The translations under genes and the position numbers were made by a program. A stretch of DNA of 64,000 nucleotides from positions 1 through 64,000 of the forward strand of contig JABMNH010000018.1 of assembly GCA_013205245.1 (NCBI GenBank), read 5' to 3'. The stretch comes from Flavobacteriales bacterium (GTDB taxonomy: Bacteria; Bacteroidota; Bacteroidia; Flavobacteriales; Flavobacteriaceae). Position 1 is the stretch's first letter. Every line of letters begins with the position of its first letter. The notes under the pieces were generated by a model. That model was not told where the DNA came from. It did no database searches and was given only the letters and a program-made list of their open reading frames with translations. Positions 19,194 through 29,100 of this stretch are shown here, in pieces.

Positions 19194-20816
19194 TTATAAT
19201 TGAGGGCCTGCAGCTATTAAAGCTTTTCCTTCCTCATTATCTGTGTATTTATCAAAGTTTTTAATAAATAAGCCAGCTAATTTAGTTGCTTTTGTGTGCC
19301 ACTCTTCTATATTTTTATAAGTATCTCTAGGATCTAAAATATCGGTTGCTACACCAGGAAGTGCTGTAGGAACTTCAAGGTTAAAAATAGGAATAATTTT
19401 AGTTTCTGCTTTTTCAATAGACCCATCAAGAATTGCATTTATTATTCCTCTTGTATCTTTAATAGAGATACGTTTCCCTGTTCCGTTCCATCCTGTATTT
19501 ACTAAGTAGGCTTCGGCTCCATTCGCTTCCATTTTACGTACCAATTCTTCACCATATTTAGTTGGATGTAACGATAGAAAAGCCGCTCCAAAACAAGCCG
19601 AAAAAGTTGGCGTTGGCTCGGTAATACCACGCTCGGTTCCTGCTAATTTTGCTGTAAATCCAGATAAGAAATGGTATTTAGTTTGATCTGGGGTTAATTT
19701 TGAAACTGGAGGTAACGTTCCAAATGCATCTGCAGAAAGGAAAATTACTTTTTTTGCAGCACCTGCTTTAGAAACAGGAGCGACAATATTTTCAATGTGA
19801 TCAATTGGGTAAGAAACACGTGTGTTTTGTGTTACAGAACTATCACTAAAATCAATTTTGCCGTTTTCATCAACAGTTACATTTTCTAATAAGGCATTTT
19901 TTCTAATGGCAGCATAAATTTCTGGTTCAGAATCTTTATCTAAATCAATGGTTTTTGCATAACAACCTCCTTCAAAATTAAAGATACCTTCATCATCCCA
20001 TCCGTGTTCATCGTCACCAATTAACTGACGGTTTGCATCTGTAGAAAGTGTCGTTTTACCAGTGCCTGATAAACCAAAGAAAATAGCGGTATCTCCGTCT
20101 TTACCCACATTTGCAGAACAATGCATTGCTGCAATTCCTCTTAACGGTAGGTAATAGTTCATCATAGAGAACATGCCTTTTTTCATTTCACCACCATACC
20201 ACGTACCACCAATAATTTGCATTTTTTCAGTTAAGTTAAAAACGACAAAATTTTCAGAATTTAAGCCTTGCGCTTTCCAATTCGGATTTGAAGTTTCAGA
20301 CCCATTTAATACCACAAAATCGGGCTCCCCAAAATTTTCAAGCTCTTCAGTTGTAGGTCTAATAAACATATTTTTAACAAAATGTGCTTGCCAAGCAACT
20401 TCAACAATAAAACGGACTTTTAAACGGGTGTCTTTATTTGCACCACAAAACGCATCAACAACATATAATTTTTTACCTGATAACTCATCAGCAACTAAAC
20501 CTTTTAAATTACGCCAAACTTCTTGAGTTAATGGTTTATTATCGTTAGGTGCTTTTTCTGAGTTCCACCAAAATGTATCTTTAGTAATAACATCTTCTAC
20601 AATAAATTTATCTTTAGGAGAACGTCCTGTAAATTTACCTGTCATTACATTAACAGCGCCAAGCTCAGTTAAAAAACCTTTTTCAAAACCTACTAAGTTT
20701 TCTTCTAATTCACTTTTGTATAATTCGTCGTAAGATGGGTTGTAAATTATTTCTTTTACATTTTTAATTCCTAAGTCATTTAATGATGATACTACTGATT
20801 TTCTGAGGACTTCCAT
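19194..20816 (-). CDS. pckA: Phosphoenolpyruvate carboxykinase (ATP)
   Basis: [33 protein letters not shown]. Confidence 0.98.
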   Translation of the reverse strand: MEVLRKSVVSSLNDLGIKNVKEIIYNPSYDELYKSELEENLVGFEKGFLTELGAVNVMTGKFTGRSPKDKFIVEDVITKDTFWWNSEKAPNDNKPLTQEVWRNLKGLVADELSGKKLYVVDAFCGANKDTRLKVRFIVEVAWQAHFVKNMFIRPTTEELENFGEPDFVVLNGSETSNPNWKAQGLNSENFVVFNLTEKMQIIGGTWYGGEMKKGMFSMMNYYLPLRGIAAMHCSANVGKDGDTAIFFGLSGTGKTTLSTDANRQLIGDDEHGWDDEGIFNFEGGCYAKTIDLDKDSEPEIYAAIRKNALLENVTVDENGKIDFSDSSVTQNTRVSYPIDHIENIVAPVSKAGAAKKVIFLSADAFGTLPPVSKLTPDQTKYHFLSGFTAKLAGTERGITEPTPTFSACFGAAFLSLHPTKYGEELVRKMEANGAEAYLVNTGWNGTGKRISIKDTRGIINAILDGSIEKAETKIIPIFNLEVPTALPGVATDILDPRDTYKNIEEWHTKATKLAGLFIKNFDKYTDNEEGKALIAAGPQL

Positions 20817-20960
20817 TAGTGTAATTTTATATTTATTAATTTATATAACAAATTTCGAGTTAATGAGATTTTTTTTTAATGATAAATATCAGTTTAAATA
20901 TTTAATCACTATATCGATTTCTTTAGTCTAAGCGATTATATATTAACTATTTTTGATTAA

Positions 20961-21338
20961 TTATGGATTTTTATTTAAAAATGAGGTGGCCATTTTAAGC
21001 CATCCTATTATAAAAAACAAACCACCTAAAGGTGTAATAAACCAAATCGATTTCGGATTTACACCACCTACTGTTATTGCGTAAATAGAACCAGAAAAGA
21101 ATAGTATGCCTGCAAAAATCAAATAGCTTATTGTGTTTTTTGATTTTTCTGAAAGCGCATTTGTGGTATTTACAAAGAGCAAAAACAACACATGATACAT
21201 TTGGTATCTCACCCCAGTTTCAAAACTTTTAAGCATCTCTAAACTTAAAGTTTCTTTTAGAGCGTGTGCTCCAAAGGCACCTAAAATAATTGTGAGCATC
21301 CCTAAAAATGCTATTATTGCCAAATGTTTATTCACCAC
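20961..21338 (-). CDS. DUF423 family membrane protein
   Basis: LGAFGAHALKETLS...FETGVRYQMYHVLFLL. Confidence 0.92.
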   Translation of the reverse strand: MVNKHLAIIAFLGMLTIILGAFGAHALKETLSLEMLKSFETGVRYQMYHVLFLLFVNTTNALSEKSKNTISYLIFAGILFFSGSIYAITVGGVNPKSIWFITPLGGLFFIIGWLKMATSFLNKNP

Positions 21339-21346
21339 TTTTTTTT

Positions 21347-21364
21347 GTAAAAGTAAACTTTTAC
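21347..21364. repeat. Inverted repeat in divergent intergenic region
   Basis: GTAAAAG-TAAA-CTTTTAC between DUF423 and DUF2007 genes. Confidence 0.5.
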
Positions 21365-21413
21365 TTAAAAAAACAGTGTCTTTTATTAAATAAAAAAAGA
21401 TATGTATTTACTT

Positions 21414-21421
21414 TATCTTTG
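21414..21421 (+). promoter_or_regulatory. Candidate -7 element TATCTTTG directly before ATG of DUF2007 gene
   Basis: TATCTTTG (TAnnTTTG) ends 4 nt before ATG at 21426. Confidence 0.45.
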
Positions 21422-21425
21422 TAAG

Positions 21426-21644
21426 ATGAATATTGAAAATAATAGTCTTTTAACAGTTTACGCATCGTCATTTTCGCACGAAATATATTTGGCTAAAAAC
21501 AAATTAGAATTGCAGGGTATTGTAAGTTATGTTTTCGACGAGAATCTTGTGTCAACTATAGGCACTTCTTTTGTCGAAGCTATCAAATTAAAAGTTACAA
21601 AAAAAGATTTTGAAGCCGCTAAAACACTTTTAAGTATTGATTAA
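21426..21644 (+). CDS. DUF2007 (putative signal transducing protein) domain protein
   Basis: LTVYASSFSHEIYLAKNKLELQGIVSYVFDENLVS...A.KLKVTKKDFEAAKTLL. Confidence 0.8.
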   Translation: MNIENNSLLTVYASSFSHEIYLAKNKLELQGIVSYVFDENLVSTIGTSFVEAIKLKVTKKDFEAAKTLLSID

Positions 21645-21711
21645 ATTTAGCCTAAATTAAAAATTATTTTAAATAAAAGTGTACTTTCGTTAGACCAAAA
21701 TTCTATTAAAA

Positions 21712-23082
21712 ATGCGAAAAATATTGATTATTGGCGCGGGTAAATCATCTGCCTCTTTAATACGTTATTTATTAGATAAATCTGATAAAGAAAACCTTCA
21801 AATAATAGTTGGCGATATGTCTGTAGAGACTGTTTTGTCTAAAACCAACAACCACAAAAATTCTAAAGCTATAAGATTGGATGTCTTTGATAAAGACAAC
21901 CGTCAAGCGGAAATAAAAAATGCCGACATTGTCATTTCTATGTTGCCCGCAGCTTATCATTTAGAAGTAGCTAAAGACTGTTTAGAATTTGGTAAAGATC
22001 TGGTAACACCATCTTATATCAGCAAAGAGATGCAAGCTCTAAACGATGAAGTTGTTTCTAAAGGGTTGGTTTTTATGAACGAAATTGGTGTTGACCCCGG
22101 TATCGATCATATGAGTGCCATGCAAATTCTTGACCGTATTCGCGAAAGCGGTGGTAAAATGTTGCTTTTTGAATCGTTTACCGGAGGTTTGGTAGCACCC
22201 GAAAGTGATGATAATTTGTGGCATTATAAGTTCACTTGGAATCCTAGAAATGTGGTGATTGCCGGACAAGGTACTGCTGCCGAGTTTGTTCAAGAAGGGA
22301 CTTACAAATACATTCCGTACCAAAAATTATTTCGCCGTACCGAAATTCTCGACATTGAAGGTTACGGTAAATTTGAAGCCTATGCCAACAGAGATTCGTT
22401 AAAATACCGTGAAGTTTATGGGCTAAATGATGTGCAAACTTTATACAGAGGCACCATTAGACGTATTGGTTTTTCTAAAGCTTGGAATTGTTTTGTACAA
22501 TTAGGCATGACCGACGATGACTATACAATGGAAAATACTGAAACCATGAGCTATCGCGAATTTACCAATTCTTTTTTAGCTTATAATCCAAACGATTCGG
22601 TTGAGTTAAAACTACGCCATTATTTAAAAATAGATCAAGACGATGTGATTTGGGATAAATTGGTTGAACTCGATATTTTTAATCCAAACAAAAAAGTGGG
22701 TATTAAAAATGCCACACCTGCACAGGTTTTACAAAAAATATTAAACGATAAATGGGATTTGAAACCAAACGATATCGATATGATTGTGATGCTTCATAAA
22801 TTTGGATACGAAATTACTGGTCAGCGCAAACAAATAGAATCGCGTATGATTGTTAAAGGCGAAGACCCTACCTATACGGCTATGTCTAATACCGTTGGTT
22901 TACCGGTTGGTATTGCAACTTTAAAAATTCTGAATAAAATTATTACGACACCGGGTGTTCAATTGCCAATAACTAAAGCAGTTTATGAACCAATTCTTGA
23001 GGAATTAAAAGAATATGGTATTAATTTTAAAGAACGCGAAGTACCTTATTTAGGATATAATCCTAATATTATTGTAATCTAA
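21712..23082 (+). CDS. Saccharopine dehydrogenase family protein (LYS9-like)
   Basis: MRKILIIGAGKSSASLIRYLLD Rossmann; MNEIGVDPGIDHMSAM; SFTGGLVAPESDDNLWHYKFTWNPRNVV. Confidence 0.92.
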   Translation: MRKILIIGAGKSSASLIRYLLDKSDKENLQIIVGDMSVETVLSKTNNHKNSKAIRLDVFDKDNRQAEIKNADIVISMLPAAYHLEVAKDCLEFGKDLVTPSYISKEMQALNDEVVSKGLVFMNEIGVDPGIDHMSAMQILDRIRESGGKMLLFESFTGGLVAPESDDNLWHYKFTWNPRNVVIAGQGTAAEFVQEGTYKYIPYQKLFRRTEILDIEGYGKFEAYANRDSLKYREVYGLNDVQTLYRGTIRRIGFSKAWNCFVQLGMTDDDYTMENTETMSYREFTNSFLAYNPNDSVELKLRHYLKIDQDDVIWDKLVELDIFNPNKKVGIKNATPAQVLQKILNDKWDLKPNDIDMIVMLHKFGYEITGQRKQIESRMIVKGEDPTYTAMSNTVGLPVGIATLKILNKIITTPGVQLPITKAVYEPILEELKEYGINFKEREVPYLGYNPNIIVI

Positions 23083-23151
23083 ACCTAGGAAGCAAGACTA
23101 TAGTTTTTTTTATTATCTTGGTCGGCTACTAACTATATTTTTCAATAAAGA

Positions 23152-24009
23152 ATGACTTCTACTTCAGGTATTGTACTGGCCATATCCTTAATTATCATAA
23201 TGTTTGGCATGGGGCTTTCGCTCACTATGTCCGATTTTAAACGTGTTTTAATATATCCTAAAGCTATTTTTATAGGGCTTGCCAGTCAAATGATTATCTT
23301 ACCCTTAATGGGATATTTAATAGCAACTTTGTTAAACTTATCTCCAACTGTAGCCATTGGCATCATGCTTTTGGCAGCCTGTCCAGGGGGTGCAACTTCT
23401 AATATGCTAACTCATTTAGCTAAAGGAGATTTAGCGCTATCGGTATCTCTTACAGCTGTTTCAAGCTTATTGTCTATTGTTACCATCCCGTTAATTGTAC
23501 AATTTGCTTTAACCGAATTTTCTGGACAAAGCCAAGCAATAACTCTAGACGTGTTTGCGATGATTAAACAATTGTTTGTAATAGTTCTTATTCCTGTATG
23601 GATTGGGATGACAATCAAAAAAATCTTTCCAAGTTTTGCCGATAAAATGAATAATCCCGTAAAAACGGCATCAGCAATTATTTTTGTATTGGTTGTTATA
23701 GGTGTTACTTATAGCATTAGAGATGTTTTTATGATATATTTAAACGAAGCTGGAGTGCCCTCTATAATACTTAATATCACTACAATGACAATTGGTTTTT
23801 TATTGGCTGTACTCTTTAAGTTAACACGCCCACAAGCCATTAGTATTTCTATAGAGACAGGTATTCAAAACGGTACATTGGCAATAGCAATAGCAACTAT
23901 TATACTCAATAATGTGGCCTATTCTATAGTACCAGCAATTTATGGATTATTGATGTTTGCAACTAGTGCACTTGTAGTAATTTTAAGTAAAAGACAGAGG
24001 GCTAAATAG
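23152..24009 (+). CDS. Bile acid:sodium symporter family protein
   Basis: MFGMGLSLTMSDFKRV; AACPGGATSNMLTHLAKGD; ETGIQNGTLA. Confidence 0.95.
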   Translation: MTSTSGIVLAISLIIIMFGMGLSLTMSDFKRVLIYPKAIFIGLASQMIILPLMGYLIATLLNLSPTVAIGIMLLAACPGGATSNMLTHLAKGDLALSVSLTAVSSLLSIVTIPLIVQFALTEFSGQSQAITLDVFAMIKQLFVIVLIPVWIGMTIKKIFPSFADKMNNPVKTASAIIFVLVVIGVTYSIRDVFMIYLNEAGVPSIILNITTMTIGFLLAVLFKLTRPQAISISIETGIQNGTLAIAIATIILNNVAYSIVPAIYGLLMFATSALVVILSKRQRAK

Positions 24010-24013
24010 CAAA

Positions 24014-24724
24014 TTACATTTTCAAATAAAAATCATTTACCAAATTTTTGTAGGCTTCTGTGTAATTGTGGCGACTTATTTCTATAACTAATTCTTCTTT
24101 AATTGGTTCTTTTTTCTGAAAAGAAAATTCTAGTAAGCTGCGTTTAAAGTCAGAAGTTGCAGTTCCTTTTACATGGCATACTCTGTTTAAAAATAAGTTG
24201 TTCTTGTGTGCTAATACAATAAAATTTTGTTCTTCTTTAAAAGGAATTATAACTGCAAAGACTCCATTTTCTGAAAGTAATTTAGAAGCCCCTTTAATAA
24301 GGGATTCAAAAGATAATGAAGAGGTAAACCGCGCCTTGTTTCTTGCTGTATTTTCAGTTTCAAAATCATCTTCGTAAAATGGCGGATTAGAAACAATCAA
24401 ATCGTAGGTATCATCAATTTCTGAAGCGAATTCTTCCAAAGAACTGTGATAGCAATACAACCTATCTCCCCAATCTGATTGTTCAAAATTTTCGACAGCT
24501 TGTTCAAAAGCTTGGGATTCTATTTCAATTGCATCAATTGCCTCAGCATCGCTGCGTTGTGCCAGTTGCAAAGCTATGAGCCCTGTGCCAGTACCAATAT
24601 CTAAAATGCTATTTACATTATTACTAATATTAACCCAAGCGCCCAACAAAACACCATCGGTGCCAATTTTCATGGCGGCCTTATCTTGATTTATACTAAA
24701 TTGTTTAAACCGAAAAGTTTCCAT
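24014..24724 (-). CDS. tRNA1(Val) (adenine(37)-N6)-methyltransferase-like
   Basis: MKIGTDGVLLGAW; ILDIGTGTGLIALQLAQR; LIVSNPPFYEDDF. Confidence 0.92.
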   Translation of the reverse strand: METFRFKQFSINQDKAAMKIGTDGVLLGAWVNISNNVNSILDIGTGTGLIALQLAQRSDAEAIDAIEIESQAFEQAVENFEQSDWGDRLYCYHSSLEEFASEIDDTYDLIVSNPPFYEDDFETENTARNKARFTSSLSFESLIKGASKLLSENGVFAVIIPFKEEQNFIVLAHKNNLFLNRVCHVKGTATSDFKRSLLEFSFQKKEPIKEELVIEISRHNYTEAYKNLVNDFYLKM

Positions 24725-24755
24725 TTTAGTGTAGCATAACGAGGGTTGAAAATAA

Positions 24756-25283
24756 TTAGCCGAGGTACATTTCTATCAGCCCATCTGGAGCTTCAACAAT
24801 AAATTCTTTATTAACGCGATCCACTTTTTTGATAAAAGCGTCGATAAGCGGAAATAGAATTTCTATATCGCCGTTTTTTATTTCTAATAAAACTTGTGCA
24901 GATGTATCGTTTATTGATTCTATAATGCCAAATGCGCCGTAATTAACATCAACAATTTTAAAATCAATTATTTCGTGATAATAAAATTTGTTGCCTGTAA
25001 GTTTAGGTAAAAATTTTAATGGCAAATAAACACTTGTATTTAAGATGTCTTCGGCTTCAAGTTGCGTATTTATATCTTCAAATTTTACGCGTAATTTATT
25101 TCCTTTTTGCAGTAAAGATTGTTCTATAAAAAAAGGAATCAGCGCATTGCCTAAAGCAACAAACACTGATTCCATATTTTGATAAAGTTCGGGTTCGTCT
25201 GTATCTAAAGAGATAACAACTTCGCCCTTAAAACTGTGTTTTCTAGATATTCTTCCAAGATAAAAACAGTCTTCTTTGCGCAT
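24756..25283 (-). CDS. rimM: 16S rRNA processing protein RimM
   Basis: FYLGRISRKHSFKGEVVISLDTDEPELYQNMESVFV; downstream of rpsP. Confidence 0.95.
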   Translation of the reverse strand: MRKEDCFYLGRISRKHSFKGEVVISLDTDEPELYQNMESVFVALGNALIPFFIEQSLLQKGNKLRVKFEDINTQLEAEDILNTSVYLPLKFLPKLTGNKFYYHEIIDFKIVDVNYGAFGIIESINDTSAQVLLEIKNGDIEILFPLIDAFIKKVDRVNKEFIVEAPDGLIEMYLG

Positions 25284-25297
25284 TACGCAGGTTTTTG

Positions 25298-25882
25298 TTA
25301 TTCTGCAGGTTCTGTATCTGTAGCTGGTGCTTCTTCGGCAGGAGCTTCTTCAACAGCAGGAGCTTCAGCAGCTTCTTTTGCTTGTAATGCTTCGGCCTCG
25401 GCAGCTTTTACAGCTTCTTCTTCGGCTTTTACAGCAGCATCAGCATCAGCAACACGTTTGTCATTTACTTCTTTTTCTGCAGCTAGAGCTTTTGCTTTTG
25501 CATCGACATCAGCTTTAGCTAAACCATCTTTTTTAGCAGTTACTTGGTTTGCTTTTTCATCTAACCAAGCATTGAATTTCTCTTCGGCTTGTTCTTCGGT
25601 CAAAGCACCTTTTCTAACACCACCAGCTAAATGATTTTTTAGCATCGCACCTTTATAAGATAAAATTGCTTTAGCGGTATCGGTTGGTTGTGCACCGTTT
25701 TGTAACCATTTTACAGTGCCATCAATATTTAAATCGATTGAAGCAGGGTTTGTGTTTGGATTGTAAGTACCTAATTTTTCAAGATATTTACCATCTCTTT
25801 TTGCACGCGCATCGGCGGCCACGATCCAGTAAAAAGGTTTTCCTTTTTTACCGTGTCTTTGTAGTCTAATTTTTACTGACAT
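25298..25882 (-). CDS. rpsP: 30S ribosomal protein S16 with Ala/Glu-rich C-terminal extension
   Basis: [42 protein letters not shown]; ~100-residue acidic extension. Confidence 0.97.
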   Translation of the reverse strand: MSVKIRLQRHGKKGKPFYWIVAADARAKRDGKYLEKLGTYNPNTNPASIDLNIDGTVKWLQNGAQPTDTAKAILSYKGAMLKNHLAGGVRKGALTEEQAEEKFNAWLDEKANQVTAKKDGLAKADVDAKAKALAAEKEVNDKRVADADAAVKAEEEAVKAAEAEALQAKEAAEAPAVEEAPAEEAPATDTEPAE

Positions 25883-25897
25883 AAATTGTTAAATTTT

Positions 25898-25912
25898 GGG
25901 GTTCGCGACCCC
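25898..25912 (-). promoter_or_regulatory. Hairpin in the 5' leader of rpsP
   Basis: Minus strand GGGGT-CGCGA-ACCCC between candidate promoter and rpsP ATG. Confidence 0.5.
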
Positions 25913-25929
25913 GATTATTAATAAGTGCG

Positions 25930-25937
25930 CAAATGTA
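25930..25937 (-). promoter_or_regulatory. Candidate -7 element of rpsP promoter
   Basis: Minus strand TACATTTG (TAnnTTTG). Confidence 0.5.
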
Positions 25938-26115
25938 CAAAATAAATATATGTTATAAATAAAATATATACAGTAAAGTGTAGGAATTTAATAAATTACC
26001 TCCAATTTAATATTTTTTAGTAGAGTGTTAATAAATAGTGCCTTATTGATGCCTTTTAATGCCTATGAATTGGCTATTTTTAAAATCTTAATTTTCATAC
26101 GCCAAAAGCTTATTT

Positions 26116-29100
26116 ATGTACTTAATTTTTGATACAGAAACCACTGGTTTACCAAAAAAATGGAACGCCCCAATTACCGATACTAATAATTGGCCGCGCT
26201 GTGTTCAAATAGCTTGGCAACTTCATGACGAAAAAGGAGTTTGTATTACGCATCGCGATTTTTTAGTTATCCCTAATGGTTATAATATTCCTTATGATGC
26301 CGAACAAATTCATGGCATTTCAACCGAATTGGCGCAAGAACACGGGTTGCCTTTAAATGAAGTTTTAGCAATTTTTAGTGAAGATTTATCGAAGACAAAG
26401 TTTATAGTAGGTCAAAATTTAGGTTTTGACAACAATATTATGAATTGCGAATATTACAGAGCCGGCATAGAATCGCCCTTATTAAAGTTGCCAATTTTAG
26501 ATACTTGTACAGAACAAACGGCCAAATTGTGCCAATTGCCAGGTGGGCGTGGTGGTAAATTTAAACTGCCAACTTTAACAGAGTTACACGAATATTTGTT
26601 CGGAGAACTTTTTGCCGAAGCTCATAATGCCACTGCCGATGTTGAAGCAACGGCGCGTTGTTTTTTCGAACTCATTCGCACAGATCAATTTACACTTGAA
26701 CAATTACAAACGCCAGCCGATTATATTCAAAATTTCAAATCAGATAATCAAAAACCTATTTCCCTTATCGGATTAAAACATGTCAATTTAAAAACGTCAA
26801 GCGAAGAATTAAAACGACAGCAAGCAGCATCTGATATAGATTTTACCATAACAGATGAAGTGACTTTTAAATTAGACACCGTTCCTTTTTCTCATTTGCA
26901 CAATTATTCTCAATTTTCGATATTACAATCCACGTCAAGTGTATCGGGTTTAATAAAAGCTGCCATAAAAAATAAGATGAAAGCTGTAGCCATTTCCGAT
27001 TTAGGAAATATGATGGGCGTTTATAATTTTGTAACAGAAATAGACAATCATAATAAAGCTATTTTAAAAGCAAATAGTGAATTAGAAGAAGGCGGAAAAC
27101 CTCAAGATACTCTCAAGCCAATTGTAGGCTGTGTTTTTAATGTTTGCGAAGATCATAATGACCGAACGCATAAAGACAATGGCTATCAAGCTTTGTTGTT
27201 GGCTAAAAATAAAAAAGGCTATTACAATTTGGCTAAAATGGCATCGATAGCTTATACAGAAGGGTTTTATTATGTGCCCCGTATTGATAAAGAAATCGTC
27301 AAACAATACAAAAATGATATTATTGTTTTAAGTGGCGATATTTATGGAGAGGTCTCTAGTAAAATTTTAAATATTGGCGAGCAACAAGCCGAAGAAGCTT
27401 TGTTATGGTGGAAAGAACAATTTGAAGATGATTTTTATATTGAACTCATCCGTCACAATCAAGAAAACGAAGATCACGTTAATAAAGTGCTTCTAAATTT
27501 TTCTGAAAAACACGCCATAAAATCGGTGGCAACCAATACCACATATTATATTGACAAAGAAGATGCCGATGCGCAAGATATTTTATTATGTGTAAAAGAT
27601 AACGAAAAAAGAGATACCCCAAAAGGCCGCGGACGTGGCTATAGGTATGGTTTGCCAAATAATGAGTTTTATTTTAAAACTCAAGATGAGATGAAAGTTT
27701 TGTTTAAGGATGTGCCCGAAGCTATTCAGAATATTCAAGAAATAGTAGATAAAATTGCCCCTTATACATTGGCAAGAAAAGTGCTTTTGCCCAAATTTGA
27801 TATTCCTAAAGAATTTGCTGACCCAAAAGACGCAGAAGATGGTGGTGTGCGTGGTGAAAATACTTATCTAAAACACTTAGCGTATTTGGGCGCAGAAATG
27901 CGCTATCCAAATATTGATGAGGTCATTAAAGAACGGATAGATTTTGAATTGTCTGTTATTGAAAAAACAGGCTACCCAGGCTATTTTTTAATTGTACATG
28001 ATTTTATTGTCGAAGCGCGAAAAATGGGTGTGTCAGTTGGGCCAGGTCGTGGTTCTGCAGCAGGTTCTGTTGTGGCTTATTGCTTAAAGATAACCAATAT
28101 AGACCCTATTAAATACGACTTACTTTTTGAGCGTTTTCTAAATCCAGACAGGGTTTCTTTACCTGATATTGATATAGATTTTGATGATGAAGGCCGTCAA
28201 AAAGTGATTGATTATGTCATCAATAAATACGGTGCCAATCAAGTAGCTCAGATAATTACTTATGGTACCATGGCCGCAAAATCGGCTGTGCGCGATACAG
28301 CAAGAGCGCTAGACTTACCTCTTCAAGATGCCGATAGAATTGCCAAAATGATACCCGGAATTAAGCTTAAAGATATTTTTGGTGATGATGATAAAAGCAA
28401 AGCCAAACGAGGTGGTCTTAAAGACGATGAACACGAAAATGTTAAAGCCTTAATAGAACTCGGAAAAGGAGATGACCTTGCTTCCGAAACGCTTAAAAAA
28501 GCTACTGAATTAGAGGGTTCAGTTAGAAATACGGGTACGCATGCTTGTGGATTAATAATTTCGCCAGAGAATATTTCGAATTTAGTGCCTATCGCCAAAG
28601 CCAAAGATTCTGAAATGTATGTCACCCAATTCGACAACCATGTTGTAGAAAATGCAGGCTTACTAAAAATGGACTTTTTAGGTTTAAAAACATTGACTTT
28701 AATAAAAGGGGCTGTAAAAATAATAAAAGCCTTGCATGGCATAACTTTAGAACCAGATGATTTCCCTTTAGATGATGAAAAGACTTTTGAACTATTTCAG
28801 AATGGCGATACCGTAGGTATTTTTCAGTATGAATCTTTGGGAATGCAAAAGAATTTAAAATCTTTAAAACCCACAGAATTTGCAGATCTTATTGCTATGA
28901 ATGCTCTTTATCGTCCTGGACCAATGGAGTATATTCCGTTATTTATTCAGCGAAAGCATGGTGAAGAAGCCATTGTATATGACCTTCCAGAAATGGAAGA
29001 TCAGTTAAAAGAAACTTATGGCGTTACAGTTTATCAAGAACAGGTGATGTTGTTGTCTCAAAAGATTGCCAATTTTACCAAAGGTGAAGCCGATGTTTTG

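Noticed and set aside
25236-25634. 132-aa plus-strand ORF rich in Ala/Ser (and 25327..25518 Leu/Gln-rich ORF)
   Set aside because: Antisense of the repetitive Ala/Glu codons of rpsP and the start of rimM; low-complexity artifact
28323-28742. 139-aa minus-strand ORF inside dnaE
   Set aside because: Antisense to conserved polymerase core; no coding signature
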